Assembly: GCF_943734655.1 (NCBI RefSeq)
Contig: NC_071355.1
Location: 53,530,949 to 53,594,948, forward strand
Origin: Sabethes cyaneus
Lineage: Eukaryota > Arthropoda > Insecta > Diptera > Culicidae
DNA: 64,000 bases
Direction of reading: 5' to 3'
The notes below the pieces were generated by a model. The model did no database searches. It saw only the letters and a list, made by a program, of their open reading frames with translations, and was not told where the DNA came from. The position numbers and the translations under genes were made by a program. Positions 35,877-44,540 of the stretch are shown here, piece after piece (position 1 is the stretch's first letter; every line of letters starts with the position of its first letter).

Positions 35877-36149
35877 AGTTAGCATCGGAGCCACCCGGAC
35901 GGCGACGGTTGGAATTGCTGACCACCACGTTAGCAACGAAGCGACCAGAACGAGGGCAGCGAAACATGCTGACATCGATATCGGAGCGGATGGCAACCAT
36001 CGATGGAACGTAGCAGCTTTCGAGGTGCAACGTTTGCATTATGAACTGTAGTCAAGCTCAATTGTTGAATAAAGTTCAGTTCGTTTTAGGCTAGTGAGTA
36101 GTTAAGTTGTATTTTTTAAAAAGGTAATCACGTCCGTGATTTTCTAACT
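35877..36149 (+). repeat. 5' LTR (273 bp)
   Basis: Terminal inverted hexamers AGTTAG and CTAACT. No TATA box is obvious. A TCAGT initiator-like site at 36076-36080 is the likely transcription start, as in TATA-less insect errantiviruses. An AATAAA signal at 36068-36073 lies just upstream of it, an unusually compact arrangement. Read base by base, it matches the 3' LTR throughout. Confidence 0.97.
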
Positions 36150-36167
36150 GGAGGCTCCGGCGAGATC
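36149..36167 (+). promoter_or_regulatory. Probable tRNA primer-binding site
   Basis: TGGAGGCTCCGGCGAGAT follows the LTR, its first T being the LTR's last base. It begins with TGG, as needed to pair with a tRNA CCA end. From memory it resembles the complement of an insect tRNA-Gln 3' end with a few mismatches; the tRNA identity is tentative. Confidence 0.6.
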
Positions 36168-36710
36168 CTCCTGGACGGGAAGAGTATACGTGATAGTGCA
36201 GTGTAGAAATCTTCAATAATCAGTGCAATTAAACTCTTAAGTGAAAATAATTTTTGTGGGGTTCAAAGAGCCCGATTGTACTTAGTTTTTGGTTCAAAGA
36301 GCCAAACACGGCATACCACAAAGCGATCTACAAGACACCGAGGACCTGATCCCGATCGGCACCATTGGCCCGAAGTAACCACGGTAAAACGGACTACCCA
36401 TAAGTGCCTGCTTGAAGATCCCCCGTTCCTGAGGACTGCCACCAAAAGTCCAACTCGGTGATGTTGGCCAAACCCAGGACTTGGTCCTTTATGTAAGTAA
36501 CCTTTTTATAGTTATTCTGTTAAATTTTTATTTGATTCAAGTGTTAGTGATTTTTCCGTGAATAAGTGTTAATTAGACATAGATAGTGGAAATTGTGATT
36601 TGGCTGCAAAGGAAAAGTTTTCCCTCAATCTTTAGTGGTATTTCTAAATTAGTGCTTTCAAAATTTTTCGGAAGAAGAGAAGAGTAGACCTCTACTTCCA
36701 GCACATCATC
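36150..36710 (+). other. Errantivirus 5' leader
   Basis: 561 bases between LTR and gag. It contains an upstream ATG at 36461, a consensus splice donor at 36493-36498 (GTAAGT) and then an AT-rich stretch. A 61-codon frame at 36276-36461 is not conserved-looking. The leader is presumably where packaging and env splicing signals lie. Confidence 0.75.
36493..36498 (+). promoter_or_regulatory. Candidate 5' splice donor for env mRNA
   Basis: GTAAGT, a perfect insect donor hexamer, lies 31 bases after the A of the ATG at 36461. Paired with the acceptor ending at 41080 it would join that ATG in frame with env, after ten codons plus two bases. This is inference from frame arithmetic; no transcript evidence is available. 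Confidence 0.55.
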
Positions 36711-37943
36711 ATGCCAAATCCAACACCAGCAGACTCACCTGCCGTTAGTCCCCTAACGATGCAGCAATTCATTGAATTGGGTCGGTTACCAGATTTCATA
36801 AGAGATGTGCAACCGTTCGATGGCAAGTCAACCGAACTGGTGACCTGGTTGACTGACATCGAGGGCGTTTTTAGTATGTACCGGGAAGCCGGAGCTACTG
36901 CCCCTCAGATTGAGTTGATTGAACGATCTGTTCGCAGAAAAATAAGAGGCGAGGCCGCAGACGTCTTAAATTCAAATAATATTCAATACGAATGGGCCGA
37001 CATTAAAAAGACGCTTATTCTCTACTATAGGGATAAGCGAGATCTCAAAACATTAGATTTTGAGTTAACGTCTATAAGAAAATCCGGGAGTGAAAGCCTC
37101 GGAAGTTATTATTCAAGAGTTAACGAGCTTTTATCCTCAATCATCGCTCAGATTCAGACAGAAGAAAAGTATTTCCTCCACATAGATTCTCACATTGACT
37201 TTTTTAGAGAAAAGGCAGTAGATGCATTCATCAGAGGTCTGGAAAAGCCTTTGTGCCAACTTCTGAAAACTTCTAATCCAAAAACTTTGAACCAAGCATA
37301 CCAATTCTGCTTGGACTATTATAATATGGATACCAGATCAGCTCCATACCGAAACGAACACCCCATAAATATCCCAAAACCAAGAGAGCTTGATATCTCT
37401 AAAATTGCCCCTAGACTACCCCCCAGAAGATTACCGCCTATTCCTGCTCCTAGAAATTTCCAACCCTTCCAAATGTCCCCATTTGAGAGGCAAAATTTTC
37501 AACCTTTCCATGAAAACAGGCCAAGACCCCACTTCCCATCACATCCTCGAAACCAATTCCAACCACCTCAATTCCAACCACCTCCTAGACCTTATGTTCC
37601 AAAACCACTCCCAAGACCCGAGCCTATGGACATTGATCAGAGCATCCGGAGTCGATATATTAATTACGGCAATAGACCTCCTGTAGATAATAAAAGACCG
37701 CACCCACCTTCCAACCATATGCATAATTTCAAACGAGTGGCACACCCAGTTGAGTACACAGACGACCAATACTATTCAGATTATGAACCCGAATATAATG
37801 ATTATTACGATCAAAATGGACTGCAAGAGGAACAAATTTCAAGTGATTCTCAATATTACGAAGAAGCCCCAGCTGAACAAGACAACGAACCCCAACCATC
37901 AACATCCCAAACTAATTTTTTAGAATGGAAGCCGAGTTGGTAA
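36711..37943 (+). CDS. gag: Errantivirus Gag polyprotein (410 aa)
   Basis: Structural protein that would form the capsid shell around the genomic RNA. The first two thirds (about residues 10-215) are a soluble, helix-rich capsid-like region with a segment ...SIRKSGSESLGSYYSRVNEL... typical of Ty3/gypsy Gag. From about residue 230 to 310 it is rich in Pro, Arg, Phe and Gln (PRLPPRRLPPIPAPR), a basic RNA-binding type tail. The last 65 residues are acidic and tyrosine-rich. No CCHC zinc knuckle is seen, which is usual for errantivirus Gag. The start is the first ATG of the frame, in context ATCATCATGCC. It ends in TAA at 37941, overlapping the start of pol. Confidence 0.95.
   Translation: MPNPTPADSPAVSPLTMQQFIELGRLPDFIRDVQPFDGKSTELVTWLTDIEGVFSMYREAGATAPQIELIERSVRRKIRGEAADVLNSNNIQYEWADIKKTLILYYRDKRDLKTLDFELTSIRKSGSESLGSYYSRVNELLSSIIAQIQTEEKYFLHIDSHIDFFREKAVDAFIRGLEKPLCQLLKTSNPKTLNQAYQFCLDYYNMDTRSAPYRNEHPINIPKPRELDISKIAPRLPPRRLPPIPAPRNFQPFQMSPFERQNFQPFHENRPRPHFPSHPRNQFQPPQFQPPPRPYVPKPLPRPEPMDIDQSIRSRYINYGNRPPVDNKRPHPPSNHMHNFKRVAHPVEYTDDQYYSDYEPEYNDYYDQNGLQEEQISSDSQYYEEAPAEQDNEPQPSTSQTNFLEWKPSW
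37916..37922 (+). promoter_or_regulatory. -1 ribosomal frameshift heptamer TTTTTTA
   Basis: In the gag frame the bases read T TTT TTA, which fits the X XXY YYZ rule exactly and is the same heptamer class as used by HIV-1. In the -1 frame a TAA stop at 37913-37915 sits immediately upstream, so the pol frame opens exactly at the heptamer. That coincidence strongly suggests Gag-Pol is made by -1 slippage. A downstream stimulatory structure was not computed. Confidence 0.85.
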
Positions 37944-40900
37944 AACCAACTCTTCCATACATTAATTTAAAGACAAATATTGGCGAATTTCCTTTTCTAA
38001 TAGATACAGGGGCAAATATCAATATAATCGAGCCAAAATTGGCCTATCAGTACAAAAGTTCTAAACCATATGATTTTAGGGCAAACAACATTTCTAGTGC
38101 AAATGGAACTTTCAAAGCCACATCGGCAATCGACATTGTTTTTTTTTACCCGAAAATAAACTATTCTGCCCAATTCCTACTTCACAAGTTTCACCCATTT
38201 TTTAAAGGTATTATTGGAACAGGGATTTTGAAGGCCTTGAATGCAAGGATCGATCTTGGAAACAGTGTCATACATTTGGAAAAAGGTACCGAAACATTAG
38301 ATGCTCCACTTTTGCAATATAACTCAGTAAGCTCAACATCAAATCATTTATTCAGAACTGATCATCTGTCAGCAGATGAAAGCAGTAAACTTTTAGAAAT
38401 ACTTGATGCACATAAAGAAGTTTTTCATCAACCAAATTCAAAACTAACATGCGGAACGAACGTTGAATGTTTGATTAATACCACTGATAACATTCCTGTT
38501 CATCAGAAGGTGTACCCATACCCTGCAGCCTATGCAGAGGAAGTTAAAAAACAAGTTGATAAATTATTGGCCGACGGTATAATTAGACCGTCCCGGTCTG
38601 CTTGGACTTCACCAGTATGGATCGTGCCCAAAAAGGCAGATGCTTCCGGTGAAAAGAAGTTTAGAATGGTTATCGACTACAGGAAATTGAATGAAAAGAC
38701 AATTTCTGATCGTTATCCAATGCCTGAGATTGGTTATGTGATTGATCAGTTGAAAGGGCATAAATATTTTTCAACATTGGACCTCGCATCGGGCTTCCAT
38801 CAAATTAAAATGAAAGATTCCGACATCGAAAAGACGGCATTCTCAATTAATAATGGCAAGTATGAATTTACTAGAATGCCATTTGGCTTGAAGAATGCGC
38901 CCGCAACATTTCAAAGGGCAATCGACGATGTTTTAAGAGAGCATATTGGGAAAATATGCTATGTATACATCGACGATGTAATAGTTTTCGGAAGAACAGT
39001 GGAAGAACATTTGAAAAACCTTGCCGTCATTTGCAAAGCTTTAAATGACGCAAGATTAAAAATTCAATTAGATAAATCGGAATTCCTTCATCAAGATGTC
39101 GAATTCCTTGGCTATATTTTAAGTTCGGAAGGTATTAAGCCGAATCAGAAAAAAATTGAAACCATCAATATTTATCCAGAACCCAAAAACCTAAAAGAAC
39201 TTCGTGGATTTTTAGGAATGATGGGTTACTATCGACGATTTGTCAAGGACTTTGCAAAAATTGCAAAACCCTTGACAAACCTTTTAAGAGGGGAGAGTAA
39301 GCCCTTATCTAACAAGAAAATTTCACTAAATGATAAAGAAAAGCAATGTTTTCAAAAAATGAAAAGCTTGCTTTCTTCTTCTGACATTCTTATCTATCCA
39401 GACTTCAATAAACCCTTCATCCTGACGACCGATGCATCTGATTTTGCAATCGGTGCAGTTTTATCCCAAGGTGAAATGGGGAAAGATAAACCCATACACT
39501 TTGCCTCCCGGACATTATCCAAAACGGAAGAAAATTGTTCAGTTCCAGAAAAAGAAATGTTAGCTATTTTCTGGGCACTTCAAACTTTTAGAAATTATCT
39601 TTATGGTGCAAAATTTAAGATTCTAACAGATCACCAGCCCCTCACCTTCGCGCTGTCACCAAAGAATACAAATGCAAAGCTTAAGCGATGGAAGGCTTAT
39701 CTAGAAGAGCATGATTATGAGATCATTTATAAGCCTGGTAAAACGAATGTAGTCGCCGACGCTTTAAGTAGAATTGTGTGTTCCATGACGGTAACTCAAC
39801 ATTCTGCTGATAATAGCGATGATTTTTACATTATATCTACTGAAGCCCCGCTCAACTCTTTTAAGCATCAAGTTATACTGAAGAAAGGTCCAGATAAAGT
39901 AACCGTTACTCACCCATTCCCAACTTATACTAGAGTAGACATTTCATTAGCTGATATTAACGAAAATTCCATTTTGCAGGTTTTCAAAAATCATTTCAAC
40001 CTATCAAAAATAAACGGATTATTAACAGATGAACCCTTGATGGGTCAGTTACAAGAAATTTATAAAAAACATTTTGGAGATAAAAGATCGTTAAAAGTCC
40101 GTTATTGTCAAAAGTTGCTTCAGGATGTTCAACAAGAAGATGACCAGTGGAACGTCATCCGACAGGAACACTATCGAGCACATCGGGGTGCTGAAGAAAA
40201 CAAATTACAGCTTTTGAGGAAGTTTTACTTTCCAAAACTCTCTCAAAAGTTGAAAGATTTTGTGACCAACTGTCAGATCTGTAATGAAAATAAGTATGAT
40301 CGTAGACCTATAAAATATCCACTCCAAGAAACCCCCATTCCAACTGCTCCCTTCAAAATCGCCCATATAGACATCCTATTCCTTGAAAACGGCCATTTCC
40401 TGACCTATGTCGACAAGTTTTCCAAATTTGCACAGATTAAACCCGTTGATTCAAGAGCCGCCGTTGACATAGTCCCAGCCGTAAAAGAAATCCTGTTGAA
40501 ATATAATCCTCCAGAAATATTAGTCATGGATGGTGAAAAATCCTTCATGACAGGAGACTTGGTAAACTTCTACAATGCCCATCATATTGAACCTTATGTC
40601 ACTGCGACTGGAAGGAGCGAGATGAACGGGATTGTCGAACGTTTCCACTCCACCCTGTTAGAAATTTACAGAATGACAAAACACGAAAATCCAGAAAAAT
40701 CACCCACTGACCTACTATTCCTATCCTTGAATAAATACAATTCCTCCATCCATAGTTCCACAAAACATACTCCCTATGAAATTATACTTCCCTCTCCTAG
40801 AACCCCCGAAATTATAGAAAAAGTTTACAAGAATATTTCAGAAAAACAAAAGAAAGATTTAAAATATCATAACAAATTCAAAAAAGAAGTAGTAATCAGA

Positions 40901-41053
40901 TGTAATCAAGATATATACGAAAACGCAAGGCAGAGGATCAAACATAAAAAGAGGTTTAAGAAAAATAAAGTTAAACAGGTTAACAAGAGTACTGTAACCA
41001 TGGATGATGGAAGAAGAATTCATAAAAATGATGTTAAAATAAGGGAAATTTAA
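37925..41053 (+). CDS. pol: Errantivirus Pol polyprotein: protease, RT, RNase H, integrase (1042 aa in frame)
   Basis: Copies viral RNA into DNA and integrates it. Aspartic protease: DTG at residues 27-29 in FLIDTGANINI. Reverse transcriptase: about 165-400, with MVIDYRKLNEKT, TLDLASGFHQI (motif A Asp), FGLKNAPATFQ and the catalytic YIDD at 348-351. RNase H: D503, E544, D569 and D612 (TTDAS, EKEM, LTDHQP, ADALSR). Integrase: zinc motif H749-x3-H753-x29-C783-x2-C786 and the catalytic triad D816, D869, E905 with 35 residues between the last two. No stops or lost catalytic residues are seen. Probably made only as a Gag-Pol fusion through the heptamer at 37916; the ATG at 37925 is simply the first Met in the frame. 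The basic C-terminus (KKRFKKNKVK) ends 34 bases before env. Confidence 0.97.
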   Translation: MEAELVKPTLPYINLKTNIGEFPFLIDTGANINIIEPKLAYQYKSSKPYDFRANNISSANGTFKATSAIDIVFFYPKINYSAQFLLHKFHPFFKGIIGTGILKALNARIDLGNSVIHLEKGTETLDAPLLQYNSVSSTSNHLFRTDHLSADESSKLLEILDAHKEVFHQPNSKLTCGTNVECLINTTDNIPVHQKVYPYPAAYAEEVKKQVDKLLADGIIRPSRSAWTSPVWIVPKKADASGEKKFRMVIDYRKLNEKTISDRYPMPEIGYVIDQLKGHKYFSTLDLASGFHQIKMKDSDIEKTAFSINNGKYEFTRMPFGLKNAPATFQRAIDDVLREHIGKICYVYIDDVIVFGRTVEEHLKNLAVICKALNDARLKIQLDKSEFLHQDVEFLGYILSSEGIKPNQKKIETINIYPEPKNLKELRGFLGMMGYYRRFVKDFAKIAKPLTNLLRGESKPLSNKKISLNDKEKQCFQKMKSLLSSSDILIYPDFNKPFILTTDASDFAIGAVLSQGEMGKDKPIHFASRTLSKTEENCSVPEKEMLAIFWALQTFRNYLYGAKFKILTDHQPLTFALSPKNTNAKLKRWKAYLEEHDYEIIYKPGKTNVVADALSRIVCSMTVTQHSADNSDDFYIISTEAPLNSFKHQVILKKGPDKVTVTHPFPTYTRVDISLADINENSILQVFKNHFNLSKINGLLTDEPLMGQLQEIYKKHFGDKRSLKVRYCQKLLQDVQQEDDQWNVIRQEHYRAHRGAEENKLQLLRKFYFPKLSQKLKDFVTNCQICNENKYDRRPIKYPLQETPIPTAPFKIAHIDILFLENGHFLTYVDKFSKFAQIKPVDSRAAVDIVPAVKEILLKYNPPEILVMDGEKSFMTGDLVNFYNAHHIEPYVTATGRSEMNGIVERFHSTLLEIYRMTKHENPEKSPTDLLFLSLNKYNSSIHSSTKHTPYEIILPSPRTPEIIEKVYKNISEKQKKDLKYHNKFKKEVVIRCNQDIYENARQRIKHKKRFKKNKVKQVNKSTVTMDDGRRIHKNDVKIREI

Positions 41054-41063
41054 TCCTGTCTAA

Positions 41064-41080
41064 TGTTTTTCTCGTTACAG
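41064..41080 (+). promoter_or_regulatory. Candidate 3' splice acceptor for env mRNA
   Basis: The pyrimidine-rich 'tgtttttctcgttacag' ends in AG at 41079-41080, eight bases before the env ATG and just after the pol stop. Errantiviruses are known to make env from a spliced RNA, and this is the expected location. Confidence 0.7.
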
Positions 41081-41087
41081 AATTCTC

Positions 41088-42599
41088 ATGTTCATAAAAT
41101 TAATTCATACCAAAAAGATTGATGTCAAAAGGATAGATAATCTCCCTATAATTGTTTTCGATTCAGGAACCGCTAGAATTCAGGAAACATCCCATTATTA
41201 TATTCACCACTTCAATGTTACTTCTTTGAAAACACACGTAGAAACACTTAGAATTCAATTTGAACAATTGCGATCCAATCAGTTTACAAGCCTCACGAAA
41301 CAAACATTTGAACAGATTCAGGAAACTTTGAAAAATTTGGCCCCCTCCAGACGGCATAAACGTTGGAACAGTTTAGGAACAGCTTGGAAATTTATAGCCG
41401 GAAGTCCGGACGCAAACGACTTGAAAATTTTGAATACTTCAATTAATGACCTTATTTCCAATAACCATCAACAAATTAGAATAAATAGAGCACTAAATTT
41501 ACAAATGAAGGAACTTGTATTTAAAACAAAAGATGCAATAGAGCTTTCAAATTCAAAATCATTAGAAATTTATTCAATAAACATTTTACTCAACTTGAAA
41601 TATTTGGCAGAAAAACTAGAACAAATTGTAGATAGCATATCTTTGGCAAAAGCAGGAATTCTTAATGAGAAAATTCTAAGTCAAGAGGAAATAGAAATTT
41701 TATATCAAGATCTATCAAAACAGAATATTACAGTTCATAATGCTGTGGAAGCACTCAACTATGCAGACTCAACGATTGCAACCAACGGCAAAGAACTAAC
41801 CCTCATGATAAAAACTCCCATCTTGGATAAAAGGATATTCAACAAGATTCACGTTTTTCCTGTAACAGCAAATCACAAACAAATTCATTTGACGAACAGA
41901 AATTACCTAGCTCATGAAACCGGCAACTTCATTGTCAACACATTGGAACCAAAAATCTACAAACTTCACGAAGTGGCATTCGATAGCTCTAGATGTATAC
42001 CAAAGTTACTCTCCGGACAGCAAGCAAATTGTAACTACACCACGAACCCACCTGAGGAAGAAATCATCATAATCAATGACGAAAACATCATCATCAACTC
42101 GGACAACAACATGTCTTTTACATCAACTTGTGGGCTTATCAATCGTACCTTTACCGGAACCTTTTTAATAACGTTTCAAGATTGCAAAGTCAACATCAAC
42201 AACATTACCTACTCCAACGAAATACAGAGTATGGGTGGAGATCCAATTCACCTACCATTGGACGGCATAACAATTCAAAAGCAACTTACCATAGCTAATT
42301 TGAGCCTGGAACACCTACACCACTTGCACCTGGAAATGAGAAAGGAGATGGAATACATCCGACTGAATAATACGAGCATAGAATGGCCAGCTTGGTCCAT
42401 TTTTGGGGGAATATTCGCATTCCCCTGCATGATAACAGGTATCGTGATTCTTTTGAAAATCTTTCTCCACAGATCGGCTACAGTCAAAATTAAGCAAATA
42501 TCCAGCGATCCATCAACAAAGGAACCACTAAGGGACATCCAACCAATTATCAGACCATTGACCTTTGGAGAGGTGATTCGGACGGAACCTCATCTCTAA
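41088..42599 (+). CDS. env: Errantivirus envelope glycoprotein (503 aa)
   Basis: Membrane fusion protein; insect errantivirus envelopes are related to baculovirus F proteins. A furin-type site RHKR at residues 89-92 separates a short N-terminal subunit from a longer one, and the following NSLGTAWKFIAGSPDANDL is the expected fusion-peptide region. Around eight N-x-S/T sequons are scattered through the ectodomain. A hydrophobic span at about residues 437-461 (IFGGIFAFPCMITGIVILL) is the membrane anchor, followed by a tail of about 40 residues. The N-terminus from the local ATG is a weak signal peptide, so a spliced upstream start at 36461 may supply the true beginning. The frame is uninterrupted and ends one base before the last base of the polypurine-rich run begins its G stretch. 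Confidence 0.93.
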   Translation: MFIKLIHTKKIDVKRIDNLPIIVFDSGTARIQETSHYYIHHFNVTSLKTHVETLRIQFEQLRSNQFTSLTKQTFEQIQETLKNLAPSRRHKRWNSLGTAWKFIAGSPDANDLKILNTSINDLISNNHQQIRINRALNLQMKELVFKTKDAIELSNSKSLEIYSINILLNLKYLAEKLEQIVDSISLAKAGILNEKILSQEEIEILYQDLSKQNITVHNAVEALNYADSTIATNGKELTLMIKTPILDKRIFNKIHVFPVTANHKQIHLTNRNYLAHETGNFIVNTLEPKIYKLHEVAFDSSRCIPKLLSGQQANCNYTTNPPEEEIIIINDENIIINSDNNMSFTSTCGLINRTFTGTFLITFQDCKVNINNITYSNEIQSMGGDPIHLPLDGITIQKQLTIANLSLEHLHHLHLEMRKEMEYIRLNNTSIEWPAWSIFGGIFAFPCMITGIVILLKIFLHRSATVKIKQISSDPSTKEPLRDIQPIIRPLTFGEVIRTEPHL

Positions 42600-42608
42600 A
42601 GGGGGACG
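42598..42608 (+). promoter_or_regulatory. Polypurine tract
   Basis: AAAGGGGGA followed by CG lies directly before the 3' LTR, overlapping the env stop codon. It is the expected primer site for plus-strand DNA synthesis. Confidence 0.85.
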
Positions 42609-42881
42609 AGTTAGCATCGGAGCCACCCGGACGGCGACGGTTGGAATTGCTGACCACCACGTTAGCAACGAAGCGACCAGAACGAGGGCAGCGAAACATG
42701 CTGACATCGATATCGGAGCGGATGGCAACCATCGATGGAACGTAGCAGCTTTCGAGGTGCAACGTTTGCATTATGAACTGTAGTCAAGCTCAATTGTTGA
42801 ATAAAGTTCAGTTCGTTTTAGGCTAGTGAGTAGTTAAGTTGTATTTTTTAAAAAGGTAATCACGTCCGTGATTTTCTAACT
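42609..42881 (+). repeat. 3' LTR (273 bp)
   Basis: Matches 35877-36149 base for base on visual comparison, with AATAAA at 42800-42805. It is followed by the right CGCG target duplication at 42882-42885. Confidence 0.97.
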
Positions 42882-43045
42882 CGCGTAATGGGTAACTGAG
42901 AATTGGTTTTCCGCGAAATGATATTTGGCGAAATGTTATGCAATCACAGCGAATGTCATCAGCTTTATTTTTTCTGGCATAGCAATGTGGGGAGTTGTTT
43001 TCTGCTTTACTGCGGGGAAAAACTAAAAATTTGTATATTCAACTA
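42882..43045 (-). repeat. Host repeat of the errantivirus, right part
   Basis: On the minus strand this reads the head module (about 43045-42965, counterpart of 25151-25240) and then the CATTTCG/CGCGGAA array down to the insertion point. It is the remainder of the repeat copy interrupted by the provirus. Confidence 0.75.
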
Positions 43046-43229
43046 GCCATGGTTTCATAGTTGATGTAACGGCCAAAATGAATCATCATTGAACTCCTCT
43101 AAAACTTGCAAAACTCCGCGACACCGTGATCGTGACAAAGGTAGGTCTGGTCTGAGGTCTGAGATTTACTATTTAAACACCATAGTCATAGTAGTACGAA
43201 GGTGCGAAAGTACGGGTCAGCTAGTTCAA
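43046..43229. other. Unassigned, with minus-strand composite-repeat head at 43215
   Basis: Near 43215-43230 the phrase TACGGGTCAGCTAGTT is the reverse complement of the CTAGCTGACCCG head seen at 58441. It may mark an edge of a further minus-strand copy. The rest is unassigned. Confidence 0.4.
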
Positions 43230-43840
43230 CAATGAACGTACCGAAATATTTCATTTTTCTATGGTTGAACCGAACAATTCATTTCTGTGCCATACTGAAC
43301 AATTTTATTCACTAATGGTCGTATCGAATCATTTTAAATATACACTACAATCTTTTATCGACTGGTAATTTACTCAATGGAATTTGTTTCGGCTTTGCAG
43401 TCTTAAAAAGCAGAAAAACGGTGTTTTTCTCTTTCACCAACGTTTCGAATAATTTGATTTCTTTATCAAGGCTTTAAAATATCAATTCAACAAATTGAAA
43501 AATGCTTTGATTATTTTGATTATTTTAGAACCTTGATAAAGAATACAAATTATTCGAAACGTTGGTGAAAGAGTTTTTTCTGCTTTTTAAGACTGCAAAG
43601 CCGAAAGAAATTCCATTGATTAAATCCTATACAGAATCATTTTATTAACCAATGGTCGCACCGAACCATTTCATCCATCTATGATCGTACCGAACCATAA
43701 ACTTCATTGAACAATTATCGTACCGAATCATTTTACTTATCAATGGTCGTACCGAATCATTTATTTCATCTATGGTTGAACCGAACCATCTAATTCATCA
43801 AGAATGATTACCGTACGTATTACATAGGTACCGAATGATT
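43230..43840. repeat. Degenerate ~35-bp tandem repeat (GTCGTACCGAACCA), copy 2
   Basis: Recurrent ATGGTCGTACCGAATCATTT-like units with spacers 'ttattcatct', similar to 33140-33300. It is interrupted in the middle by the fold-back element at 43374-43619. Confidence 0.8.
43374..43619. mobile_element. Fold-back element with ~90-bp arms
   Basis: The first ~95 bases (with CGGCTTTGCAGTCTTAAAAA and TTCACCAACGTTTCGAATAA) are the near-exact reverse complement of the last ~90 bases, separated by about 60 AT-rich bases. The arms differ at only a few positions plus one short indel. It sits inside the 35-bp tandem repeat. No protein is encoded. It could be a MITE or a snap-back structure. Confidence 0.85.
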
Positions 43841-44369
43841 TTAGTTTATGATTTTAGAAATATTTTGGTTAACAAAGGTGGGTAAATGAGTCATACGGGA
43901 CCATTTCTTTTAATTTAGCTATGGTCGCATCGGACTGTTCCATTTATATTCTGAGTTCGGAGCATCTGAGTTTAATTTCATCAATTATGTTGGCCATGTA
44001 AACCAAACCTTTCATCGGAAGGGTTGAAAAATTAAGAAATCACGGTACCAAACAAGCGTTATAAGAAAAAACTACAAGGTATACAGCCCTAAGGTTCGTA
44101 CGAAAGGGTAGGCGAAAGCGTAGGACTATATCAGATCATTAGATCAAAGACTATTGTAAACTGCATTTCTGGCATATGTATGTTCATAAAATCTGTGAGT
44201 GCCATTGTTTAAGTGAATGTTTAAAAGAGAAGAGCGAAATATTCAGATTTAATTCTTCATTGAATGCAATGGTGTGTTTGAAAATACGTTCATAAGTACA
44301 ACGCCTGTAACTATTGAGACATAAAAGATTTCTTTTAAAAATCACTTGTGTGCATCATAAAGGTTGAAA
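43841..44369. other. No feature recognised
   Basis: AT-rich linker with no coding frame or paired ends. Confidence 0.4.
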
Positions 44370-44530
44370 TACACTGAAGTCGCTTTTTACGCGACTATTT
44401 TTACGCGAATTTCGGAATTAACGCGGCTTTTTTTTACGCGATTTTCGGAATTTAGGCGGTTTTTTTCTACGCGATTTTCGGAATTTACGCGGTTTTTTTA
44501 CGCGAATTTCGGAATTTACGCGATTATTCG
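44370..44530. repeat. TTTACGCG tandem array, four units of ~30 bp
   Basis: Begins TACACTGAAGTCGCTTTTT as at 33301, then repeats ACGCGATTTTCGGAATTTA with poly-T spacers. Each unit carries one or two CG-rich ACGCG sites, so it offers several CGCG steps, the target type used by the nearby provirus. Confidence 0.85.
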
Positions 44531-44540
44531 CATATTTTAA

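Larger units (their letters stand above)
35877..42881 (+). mobile_element. Complete errantivirus (insect endogenous retrovirus, Ty3/gypsy group)
   Basis: A 7,005-bp provirus with 273-bp LTRs that start AGTTAG and end CTAACT, CGCG target duplications (35873-35876 and 42882-42885), leader, gag, pol, env and a polypurine tract. AGTTA...TAACT termini and three frames with an envelope gene are errantivirus hallmarks. CGCG target duplications are known for the Drosophila ZAM group, so this may be a mosquito member of that lineage; that placement is inference. LTRs show no difference by eye and all three frames are uninterrupted, which indicates a recent insertion. Whether it is expressed or infectious cannot be seen from sequence. 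Confidence 0.97.

Noticed and set aside
42528..42771. Minus-strand frames over the LTRs and env end
   Set aside because: Antisense shadows of the LTR and env, identical in both LTRs.
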